NCBI GenBank assembly: GCA_037178975.1
Contig: JASJZH010000006.1
Location: 7,502,001-7,566,000, forward strand
Source: Oscheius tipulae
Taxonomy: Eukaryota > Nematoda > Chromadorea > Rhabditida > Rhabditidae
DNA: 64,000 nucleotides
Direction: 5' to 3'
Positions within the stretch are counted from its first letter, which is position 1. Each line of letters begins with the position of its first letter. The translations under genes and the position numbers were made by a program. Below the pieces are notes generated by a model. The model was not told where the DNA came from, ran no database searches, and was given only the letters and a program-made list of their open reading frames with translations. This document shows, piece after piece, positions 1 to 13,960 of this stretch.

Positions 1-17
1 CGGCTCTACGACATGTG

Positions 18-990
18 TCGAGCCGAGCCGGAAAAACTGGTTTCAACGCGGTAATTCGGTAATTTCGTACTTTTCTTTTTTCTCTTACTCTTTGTGTTGC
101 TCTCTCCCCGTTTCCTCATAACATTGATATTTTGCAAAGAAAATTCCCGAAGTCTGGAGTTTCTTTACGAAAGAAGCCGACGGTGCACGATGTACCTTGT
201 GCAGAAAGTCGTTTGTCGTCACGGGAAATAGTACAAACACTTTGTCATTTGAAGTCAAAGCATCCCGAATATCAAAAGCAGGTTCATTATCAAGCTGGAA
301 AGGCGGGATTCAAGCCGTATCTCAATAAAACGTTGCCTGCGAAATCTCATGAAAAGTCGTGAAACTGCTAAAAAAAAAAGAAGCTGAAGGCGTCGATCAC
401 TAATCCCTTTGTCAAAGACGGAATGAATCGCGTCGAAATGATGCTGGAATGCTTCGAGCATATTGCGTCGACAAAATCAATCGCTGATGTACTAAAATAG
501 TACGAAATCAGGGTACAACTGAACGGCGTAGTGTGTGATGGCTCCAGTAACCTCAAAGTTGCCTTGGAGAAGCTCTCGATACACCATCGAGATGGACATC
601 AATGTTCATTGTGCTTTCTTCCGTTCTCGAGCAGGTACGTGTCCTCTTGTTCAACTGTACCGACTTGTTTTTTTTAGAAGAAAATCCTAGAACAGATGGC
701 TGTATTGACCTATATCGATCTCCAGGACAATGAAGTCACGCTGCTGGATTTTGTGTTGAAATGCTTGCATCATAAAAATCATCCAAAAACTGGTTATTGA
801 AGAATACAAAGGTAAATTTCTCATCTCAGACCACATCTTTTGTCTTTTTAGTGATTACCAAGGTAGTAGAAGCAGAAAAAAGCTTTAGTGGGATAGCCTC
901 GCAAAAGTCTACAAGGAACGGCTGGAGTTCATTAGTTGACGGTTCTGTCAATCTACTCGTCGTAGAAAGAAAAAACCCGGCTCGGCTCGA
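18..990. mobile_element. Decayed hAT-like element (tentative)
   Basis: A 14-bp GC-rich sequence at 18-31 (TCGAGCCGAGCCGG) recurs as its exact reverse complement at 977-990, so the segment looks like an element bounded by short inverted repeats. A third related GGCTCG-rich patch follows at 1013-1040. Inside, the plus-strand frame at 132-362 holds a stretch like a BED-type zinc finger end (HLKSKHPEY), a feature of hAT transposases. No intact transposase is present and all frames are broken. The 8-bp target duplication expected of hAT was not found. The left end lies close to the window edge, so the inverted repeat may be longer than seen. Confidence 0.3.
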
Positions 991-1557
991 TTCGGAAAAA
1001 AAAAATCTCGATACGGCTCGGGCCGAAATTTTTGGCTCGTTCCCTACTTTACGGTTCAATTTGATGAGAAAAGTTTGTATTACAAACTGATAGCATCTTC
1101 CTAAGATTGTCTTGTGCATCTTCCTTACCTTTCGTTGTCAAAAGTATCACGGGTTCTCATTTTATAGTTCTTTTATGGTTCTCTGCTCAGAAACCTTACG
1201 AATTTGCATACATCCGACGATAATCACAAAGGTGTTCAAATCTTTTCCCACGAAATCCAGAGATCATCTTATTTGCGTGGGAACAAGCTACAGTAGCCCT
1301 CCCTAGTCTCCACTTCAAGGAAGTGCAACCGCTTTATGACTCTTCCTTTCCAGATAAACTGGCTAAGACGCTGTGATCCGCGTACTTCTGTCATAACTGT
1401 CCCGTGCCTGAACATCTGGATTATCTATGTTTTCTGTTTTTTCATGGTAAATTTTGCAAAAAAGGGTACTTGGAAGGCAGTTACGCATAGGTCATATATA
1501 AGATTAGCTTTTCTGTTTATGTAGAATTGGAGATCTTTGTCAAAGAAGTACACTCAC

Positions 1558-3508
1558 ATGAGAAGAATGTGACAGTTGACATCACAGCAATGAAAGTACG
1601 AATTACGCCGATTCGTCGGTTTGTGTATAGGGGATGCATTCGGAGCGTTATCCAAGACTGCATGTACATGTAGAAGTTTCCGCAGCCGAAGCAAATTACT
1701 GCTGATATCAGATGGATCATGATAACGGCAGTTTCCTAATAAAAGAATGAACTTGAAAAATAAAAGTGTAGCTAGTCTACCTGAACGTTGGCTATTACCA
1801 TCATAGCTGAAGCTCCAATGATTCCGAACACTGTGGATACCAGGTTGACTTTGTCGACATTAGGCTCAGATCCACGGTAGAGCGTTTCAACAAGAGTGTA
1901 CCTGAGAAATTAGCATTTATGTAATGACCGAGCTATTGGTTATAGCACCTCGTGTAGCCCACTCACTCCTCTACCACCACCATGCAAGACATCACTTCCC
2001 TTCTTTTTATTCTCTATTCACTGTTCGTTTTGATCCGGACTATTGATGACCTGTCACCCTACCATCTGCGATATGTCATGTTGAATGAGTTCCACAAAGG
2101 CACGGATAGAGCCCAAACGGCGGCTGATTTCAACGATGTTTATGGCTAAGGGACGACGTCTACGAGGGTATGCCAGTTGTGGTTTCATCGCTTTCGGTCT
2201 GAGAACAAAAGCGTCGAAGATGAGCCAAGGTCAGGTCGAGTTCCGATGAATCGAAGCTGCTGCAGCTCGTGAACTAGCAGAGGCATTGTCTGTAGTCATG
2301 TGGAACATCATTTGAAGCACTTTGGAAACTGGGCACATGGTTGCCGCATGACCTCAGTGACGTCCAGAAGTGGCAGCGCAGCATGTCCATCGCTCATTCT
2401 CTCCTGTCCAGATATGAGAGGAAAATCTTTTTATCACGCCCGGTGACGAGGGATGAGAAGTGGGTAACATATGTAAACGAAGGAAGCGTCAATGGGTAGG
2501 TCCAGGGCAGACACCAAGTCCTGATGTGGAACCCGACACTCATCAAAAGAAGATTTTGCTATGTGTTTTCCGGGATATTGAAGGAGTGGTGCACTGGAAA
2601 CTGAATGCTAGAACTACCCTTACGACCGCCTTATACAGCCAGCAACTGGAAAAGGTTGTCGTTGCACTTCGTCAGAAACGGCCGCTGAAGTCGAAGGCCA
2701 CCCTGCTGATGGAGAATGCGCGCCCCCATGTTGCACACTCGCTCGAAGATCCAGGATCTGGGTTAAAAGATATTACCCCATCCTCCTTATAGCCTTGCCA
2801 CTTCCGAATATTATCTGTTCCGGACAACGAGATTGGAGAACAACAGTCCAATTCCGACGACGCACTCAAAACCTGGCTGGCAAACTTCTTCGCGTCGAAA
2901 CCCAAGGTGTACTACGAGCGTGGCATCCGTAAGCTACCCGTGAAATGGGCAGACGTGGTACATTATAATGGTAATTACAACGAAAGAAAAAGTTGTTTGC
3001 AAGTCAATAAACTTTTGCATTTGAAAAAGCGAAAAGACTTACTTAGTTACTAACTCAATATTTCTTCGCTTCGTTGTACTAGCAGGCTGAGACAATGCTA
3101 TCTTTGATACTAGATGCTTTCCATTTTATACCTCATTTAGTTTGTTGCAGTTTCCGACGTTCTGTATAAGTTGTGAAGTAGAGAAAAGAATGACGCAATG
3201 ATTTCGTGTTTGTATGGATAAGAAAATATATTAGGAAAGCATACCTGAGATAGATAATGAGCATGGAGAGGAATGAGCTGATGTTCAATAGCAGTCCGAA
3301 AAAGCAGGATTCTGGACGGTGGTCCCCGGCAGCGGACACATAAGGGAAAAGAGGGTCAACATCTGTTCGTTGCACAGCGAACACATACGTTACGCCTGTA
3401 AAAGTCCTAAAAATTATGAGAAATATGCGTCTTACCGAGATTAATAAAGAAAATAATGGCGAATACAACCGGTATGTGTCCTGCTCCCAGTCGTCCACAT
3501 TGGAGCAT
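1558..3508 (-). CDS. DRAM/Frag1-family multi-pass membrane protein, C-terminus not found
   Basis: Four exons on the minus strand (3436-3508, 3245-3395, 1781-1901, 1558-1735) splice in frame. They encode the first four or five membrane segments of a DRAM (damage-regulated autophagy modulator) family protein, which acts in lysosomal membranes and promotes autophagy. The diagnostic block DVDPLFPYVSAAGDHRPES followed by CFFGLLLNISSFL matches the family consensus around the 'PYISDTG..PE' loop. Exon 3 gives a YTLVETLYRG..NxVNLVS block and exon 4 the usual 'G..FYMYMQSWITLRMHP' segment. The start Met at 3508 precedes MLQCGRLGAGHIPVV. Exon 4 ends at TTCTCAT|GTGAGTG, but no convincing exon for the last one or two helices was found to the left. 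The intron 1902-3244 contains a mariner copy. The family call is firm; the completeness of the gene is not. Confidence 0.75.
2030..2990 (+). mobile_element. Degenerate mariner transposon inside the DRAM intron
   Basis: Plus-strand reading with several frameshifts gives recognisable mariner transposase. The N-terminal helix-turn-helix region reads LNEFHKGTDRAQTAADFNDVYG and then CQLWFHRFRSENKSVEDEPRSGR. Next come the DEKWV catalytic block near 2455, the KRRKRQWVGPGQTP block, and MENARPHVA near 2710. The usual second catalytic Asp of 'DNARPH' is Glu here, and several stops and frame changes are present, so the copy is dead. It lies in the opposite orientation to the host gene, within the intron 1902-3244. 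Terminal inverted repeats were not resolved, so the ends are approximate. Confidence 0.85.
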
Positions 3509-5580
3509 ACCTGAAACTGAAATTGTTATAAAATTCTTGAAATAAACAAAGAGAAATGGGCAATGATTAACATAGAGAAGTTGGAGTTTTCACCAGGCTG
3601 GAATGTTGTTTCTTCTATGTACAAAAACATTTCGCACCAGATAAGGGAAAAGAAAACAGTACAAGTATGAGACAAAAGGATATTTACGAGGTTTGATACA
3701 AATAACGCCTTGTTAGCTTTTCAAACCAAGCAGCTGACGGGAATCGTAGGGTCATGTGCGCTAGGCAGGATGATCGCGATGGGACCCAGGATACCAAGAA
3801 CCATTGTAAAAAAGTAATTCTGAAAACTTAAATAGTAAAGTTAAGGTAGTTTTTTGCTCAATCCAAATCAGAGTTTTGAATCGGCCGTTATGAAAACTAT
3901 AAAACAATGTGCGCGTCGAAATTTTATAGTTGCAGTCAGAAATCTTAGGCAAAGTAAAAGCATGAGCAGTGCTTTCAAGTAAATTCGTGAACGCTGATAG
4001 CAGAGATATATCCTATGTGGAGAGGTAAATTCGTTTTTAATCCAATTTGATATGATCAAACTAAATGCTAACTTTGCATCTGATAGCTCTATACTTAATT
4101 TTAGTGCTGGGAAAGAGAACATTCGGACAACAAGTGTTTCGATCAGCCCTAGGGACTCATTGGCAGTAATAAGCTCGTTAATTTAAACTTAGCCCTGTTT
4201 CTATCAGTTAGTGTGCGCATAAAGTAACTGTCACTAATTGGCAATAATGGCTGTAGACACACACACAGACTTTTGGGCATTTAGAACTAGATCTTGCACA
4301 GGTTAAGAGAAGAAACAAGAAAAAATAAAGGGTGAATGCACACATACACATACGAACGTATGGCATGACCCCAATCATGATTCAGTCACTGTTATTTCTA
4401 CTTATAGGATGACCAATTGCAACTCCCTATAATCAGTCCACCTTGGCAATCTTCTAAATTTAACTAGAAGTTTGAAAGACTCATGATACGTATATTCTAA
4501 TATCTCATTTTGTAGACTTCTGCATCTTTTACATTTTTGGTTTTTTCCTAAGGTTCGTCTTCTATATACTGGTACACCTATTGGTTTGCTTTATTCACTA
4601 TAATCGTCTGCTTGACAATTTCCTTTGGGCCATTACTTCTCGCACCCGGTTTCATTACCAAATAATCCATCTTTCCTTTTCTGATTTGTTTTTTTTCCTT
4701 TCTGCTTTCTCTTACTGTCAGTTAAAAAATGAATTCAACAATAACTACTGTCTTTGTTGGCGGTCCCCATCCTTGTGAAGCTTAGATCAAAATAGACTCC
4801 TTGATGAAACTAACTTTTACGAAATTGTTTTTAAGAATTAGTGCTTTTCGAAACGAAGTCCCTCTCCGAATTTCAGTGTTCTTAGAATATATGTGACTCA
4901 GACTGATAGTTTTTGGGCAGACATGCTGATAGATTGTGTAAGCTTACTCCTTCGTTCGACACAGCCCAAACAACCCTGTTGACATGCGTCTATCTAGAAG
5001 TACACGATTAGTGCCGTTTTCATCGGTTCTCTGTCCAGAATTCTATTTTTCCTGGTCAGTCGTTTGATAAACATGTTCTTGTCTGTTATCCAACCTCTTT
5101 CTCTGCACTATCAATCAGTCGAAAAAGCGTAACTGGCAGGCACTGCTGCCAGCTCCACTGATAAAATTTGTACAATTCTTGACAGAAAAGAGTTTATTTG
5201 CAACACATCCTCTCAACTCATTGAGTGGCGGGGATTTCAAGACTAGGAGAATTGGTAAAAGAGGATGCAAATAAACTTCGTTAGGAGAGTATGGTGTACC
5301 AGCAGCCAGGAGAATCCGTAGATAATGTACATTTCAATGGTTTTCTGGGGAACATTTCATGGGGTAGTACTGCGAAAAACGAGGACTGAGAAGGGATTAT
5401 GATATAATTCTTCTGGAACTATAACATGTTCGGCGTAATATGCACAAACAACAACAAAGAGACTAGGATAGCTGTGTAGGGCTGTACTAGTAAGAAAAAC
5501 AAAGAAAAATCACTCGAGACATGAGATCCAAATAAATACAAGATGCGTAGGGGGTATTATTCAGTTTCTACTTTACTTCA
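3509..5580. other. Intergenic, no gene recognised
   Basis: AT-rich sequence between the DRAM and IkB-like genes, which are both on the minus strand. No reading frame with coding character or splice-consistent exon was seen. It contains one copy of a dispersed repeat (4220-4270) and a short CA-rich run near 4255. It presumably holds the promoter of the DRAM gene at its left end and the 3' untranslated region of the IkB-like gene at its right end. Confidence 0.5.
4220..4270 (+). repeat. Dispersed repeat, copy 1
   Basis: The segment containing AAAGTAACTGTCACTAATTG, GCAATAATGGCTGTAGAC and a run of CA dinucleotides matches the reverse complement of 16161-16220 with few changes. The two copies lie about 12 kb apart in inverted orientation in non-coding DNA. 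This looks like a fragment of a MITE or another interspersed family; no coding content. Confidence 0.6.
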
Positions 5581-5658
5581 TCTCTGCGCCGCAGGTAAGC
5601 AGGGGTATAATCATCGCTGTTCTGAAAGTTGGAGTTTAAGATGGTCAAGGAAATTGTG

Positions 5659-8404
5659 TTACTTTTTCTCTGCGTCACATTCCGCTTGTTGAAGTGAACG
5701 CATCGGCTTCTCGTCGTTAAGATCTCCACGGTTGACAAGGTCTGTGAGAAGATCCTCGTCGATGTTACGGCGAAGAAGCTAAAAATTTGACTTTGAGCAA
5801 GAAATCCCTCATCCTTACATCAATAAGATCGGGATCCATCCGCTCTACAGCGCAGTGGACAATGGTCTTTCCGTTGGTGGCATCCTGAAATTAATTCAGT
5901 TCTAAGTACGGCAGACAAGGAAGTAGATTCTGCTCTGTTGCCTCCTCGATTCTTTTACGGCTTCTTGTTCACGCTGTACTGTACGTGAGACATTAATCAC
6001 TCCCGGACTCCCCTGTGCCGTTCTGACTTGTTTGGCGCTGCGGCCTTTCTCGGCAAACAGTCCTCCCAAATAGTGTCAGTCCTCGGCGTGGTACGCACAC
6101 ATCCAAGATAACTAACCCTGTGTCGGGATGGACAACAATGAGAAACTTTAACAAAGCTCTCGAAATTATGCCCTCGAGGCCTTTGAAAGTCCCCATGTCT
6201 GGCATTCTCGCTGCCGAGGCAGTCGAGAGGCAGGGCCTCCCGACAATCGATGAGGCGCACACGCGACCAGTTGTTTTCAATGCTGCCGACGTGTGGGGCA
6301 CGCCGAGGCGGCGTGAACAAGGAAGTTGATACTCACAGCGATCTGAGGATCCGCGCCAGCCTTCAGAAGGGCGATAATGACGTTCTTATTGTCGATGACG
6401 CCCTGTGTGGCCTCGTCGATGGCTCCGTGATTGCGAATCGCCGTAAGCAGAGCTGTTTGTCCACGGCCGTTCACAGCGTTGAGGTTGGTAGCAGGCTCAG
6501 CGCAAAGCAGCTAAAAGTTTGTGTTTGTACAAGGAGAGATGATGCTATTTCGAACCTCGGTGATCTTATCCATTCCACGAGAGGCAGCGTAATGGAGACA
6601 GAAGTCACGATCTCCATTCAGAGTCTGATTGTTGGGGCTTGCTCCAATCTCCAAAAGATAGGCAACAACTTCAGCTGAACGACGCATGACAGCCAAAAAG
6701 AGAGGGCTCTCTTGGTTCTTGTTCATCTGGTCAAACGGTTTCTGGGTCTTCGGGTAGTCAGTCTTTAGAAGATGCTCGACAATGGAATAAATCTTTCCAA
6801 TATCCAGATGTGCGGTAACAATGTGGAGAAGGGTGTTTTTGTCCTCATCTTGGAAAGAAAGCCCTTGAGGTGCATGCTGAAAACCATCATTCAGCTCGCC
6901 GAAACAGCTGTTATTCTACCTGATAGCACTTAAGAGCCCAAGCCCAGGAGTCCTCGAAATGCTCCTCCGGGATGATGGCACGAAGGGCTGACTTGGCAGC
7001 ACGATCTCCCACCTTACGGGGACTCATACGGCTGAAGGTTGGGGTAGTAGGTCCGCTGAAATTTGTAGTTTGGATAAGGAAAGTCTCTGTTTTCTTACCT
7101 TTGACCACCCTGTGGTACTTCAGGACTGGCATGTGGAGCACTCACGGCCGACATGGGAGAGTCCACACCAGAATCCACTGAGGGAGGTCGCGACTTGGTG
7201 AATTCGTCTTCCGTCATGGGAGCTGTATACTGGCGTGAGAACTTGAGTATGAAGTCAGCTAGCTGGTCAGGAAGCTGGTCATCTTTGCCTCCCGCTGAGA
7301 ACAGTTTTTGTTCGATGATTGGTTTGCCGGGAGAAGTCATTCCTGGTGACTGGCTATAGTACCCTTGGTCAGAAGCATAGGTATCAGGAGTCGAGGACTG
7401 GGTCATGTATCCCATTTGTTCTGGCGAATCCTGCCAGTTATTTCCGCATTCGTAGCCGGCTCCATAGTTGGAGAAAGCACTATAGTCCTGGACTGGAGTT
7501 AGAGCAGCAGATCCATACTGAGCTCCTAAAATTGACTGTAGTCACAATAAAAATATAAATCTGTACCATGCATGTAAGGATGGTGGTAAGCATGTACGCG
7601 GTCATGACGAACTGGTCCGCGAGAAAGAAGCTCTCCATCCTTGTTTTCCTCATTTTCATCCTTCTCCTCGGTACTAGCTTCCTTTTTCAGTTCCTTCTTT
7701 GGATCTTCCTTGTCTTTAGCTTCCTCCTTCTTGTCCTTCTCCTTTTCTTCCTTCTTCTGAATCGTCAATGCTATTCCTCGCTACCACTAAAACTAAATAC
7801 CTTTTTGTCGTCCTTGTTCAACAAATCGCTGTACAGAGCCGGAGATCCCCAGGCAAACTTTGAGGTAGTGTTGGTTTTCTTGGCCACCAATGATGAGCGA
7901 ATGCTCTGAAGTGTGACGAAATCCGAGGGGGAAGTTGACGGAGTCTCCTGAAAGTGTCTCTCGTCTAATCTGCATCAACGGCACATCGTCGGATTATGTG
8001 GGTAAACGGGGCTGATCCGCGTGAATTACGGGATTCAAAGGGATCAAGAAACAATTAGCTGCTTTTAGGAAAAAATTATTTTAGCCGTCAACTGATTCAA
8101 ACATTCATTGCTCTTAATCGCCCTGAAAAAGCAGGTAAATCACCTTTCGTCCCGGTGCTGAACAAGCAAAAGCAAAGTGGATTCAGTTGGGGTGGACACG
8201 TGGGTCTCACATGAGACTACCATTTTCAGCAGTTAAAACTACGGATATTCCTCCACTCACCTTTTCAATTTTCTTTGAGGCGTCGGTCTTTTCAGCGAGC
8301 GATAACTGCTCGAGTAAATCGGCCGCCTGGTCGGCACTTCCCGGATGGGCACAGGGAACGGCGCGTGCAACAAGGCACGCACCTTCTTTAACTTCACTTG
8401 CCAT
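5659..8404 (-). CDS. IkB-like ankyrin-repeat protein
   Basis: Nine exons splice in frame: 8261-8404, 7801-7905, 7567-7756, 7099-7525, 6920-7055, 6556-6876, 6337-6510, 5819-5884, 5659-5778 (560 residues, stop TAA at 5659). The N-terminal half is low complexity: a Lys/Glu-rich run encoded near 7600-7756, then a Tyr/Ser/Gln-rich segment. It carries DSGVDSP (7158-7175), which fits the DSG-x-x-S phosphodegron of IkB proteins. The C-terminal half holds ankyrin repeats: DEDKNTLLHIVTAH, NQESPLFLAVMRRSAEVVAYLL, DFCLHYAASRG, GRGQTALLTAIRN, KTIVHCAVERMDP. By family, IkB proteins bind Rel factors or act as nuclear cofactors (Bcl3/IkB-zeta type). Intron 5885-6336 is unusually long (452 nt). An alternative terminal exon near 5580-5619 (frame NSDDYTPAYLRRRDEV) is possible. 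Confidence 0.8.
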
Positions 8405-9884
8405 AAGTTCGATTACTCTGAAAGCGAAAGAACGTAAGTGTGGTTTTAAGAGGCAAAAGGAGAAAAAGACCCTAGACGGCTTGGCTAGTCAGTGAATGTG
8501 GGCGGTGATTACCCTAAGCAGGGCGGAGCCAGGGCATGGAAAAATTAACTCGGGTGTAGGAACCGGAGGAAATGTGACCTGGTAGATCATTCGACAGATC
8601 GATGGACAGAACAAAATGGAGATACAAACAAAGTCACGCGAGAGGGGAGAGAGGGAAAGCGAGCCAACACAAAATCGCACACAATCAAGGAACAATCATA
8701 TCAGAGATACCGCAATCCGCCACTGTTAACAGGTGGCAAACACGACTAAATTACATGGACATGCTATAGAAGAACTAGAATTGACCGTGAAAGAGGCTGT
8801 CACAAGTGGCAGGCGTGGCGGCGCCGAGGGGGTGGAGCCAGCTGGCGACATGAGGGACACCTAGGAGGCAGTAGATAGACAGCGGTAGGGACAGGGTAGA
8901 TGAAACTGAGAGCGCTCAGACTGGCGCCATCCTGGTACGATCGAATCAAACGGAGCCGCAACTCTCGCTCATGCTCAGCAAGCCCTAATATTTGTCGGGC
9001 CTTCATCAGTTACAATCGATCTGCAGCCCGCTCCCCCCGTCCGCGCCGCCCAACTTTCTGATAAGTTCCTTGTCGGCGTGTTGTGCGTCACATGACTGTG
9101 ATTTCGAGATGAATCTAGACGGCTAATTATATACACTGTGTGAAAATATCGTTGTATATAATGTGATTAGGGAAAACATGGCAGACGTAAGCGATGTCTT
9201 TATATATCTGTGGGGGATCCTTCGAAGAAGCCTCGCGATTAGAGAACAAAACCAGTTTTTTGGAAACAACGGTCCGCATTCATTCACCACGAATCTAACC
9301 ATTAAACGAGAGAGAAAAGACAATAATGTACATGACTCCCACAAAAAGTTCTAAAGCATAGACAATTGAAGGAGCAGTATACAATGACTACTAAAGGAAA
9401 GCTTTACACGTGAAGTGATACAAACGTTAAAACTCTTTCTATGCAACTAGAAAGGACTGTAAAGACTGCGTACTGGAAAAATGAGACTACTTGTACCATA
9501 TGACAACTGGACCTCAAAGGAGAGAGATAGAGATTGAGAAAAAGGGATTCAGACCAAAGAGATTATCGTAGCTAAGCATGCATAATAAGTTATGGAATTG
9601 GTACAACAGGGGGAAGACCTGCTTTAAAGAGCCCGAAAAATAGAGACGCTTCTCAGCGAAAAAAACATACAAATAAGTTACAGACCAGAATGTTAAAGAC
9701 TATAGAATAAAAGGGGAGAACAACAGATTGCCTTCTGTGGGTGAGAGACAGGGAACGAATGCTGCTTGTGTAGATCCATCTCCAGTCCCTTCAAAAGTCA
9801 TCAGAAACTACCCATCACAGTGTAAGAAAAGAACTGAAAATTCTCTATTAACGATAGAAAGATAACAATCTACCTAAGGAAGGA
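8405..9884. other. Intergenic between IkB-like gene and HIPK
   Basis: Contains the 5' flank of the IkB-like gene and the presumed 3' untranslated region of the HIPK gene, both on the minus strand. Short open frames exist (for example minus strand 8800-9006) but none has recognisable motifs or splice-consistent neighbours. Confidence 0.5.

Positions 9885-13960
<4,076 letters not shown>

Noticed and set aside
2672-2905. Minus-strand open frame over the mariner
   Set aside because: Antisense shadow of the transposase sequence.
7793-7984. Open frame reading SVQRFVEQGRQK in the IkB-like gene
   Set aside because: A different frame of the same stretch (SIRSSLVAKKTNTTS... KDDKK) is bounded by good splice sites and joins both neighbours in phase.
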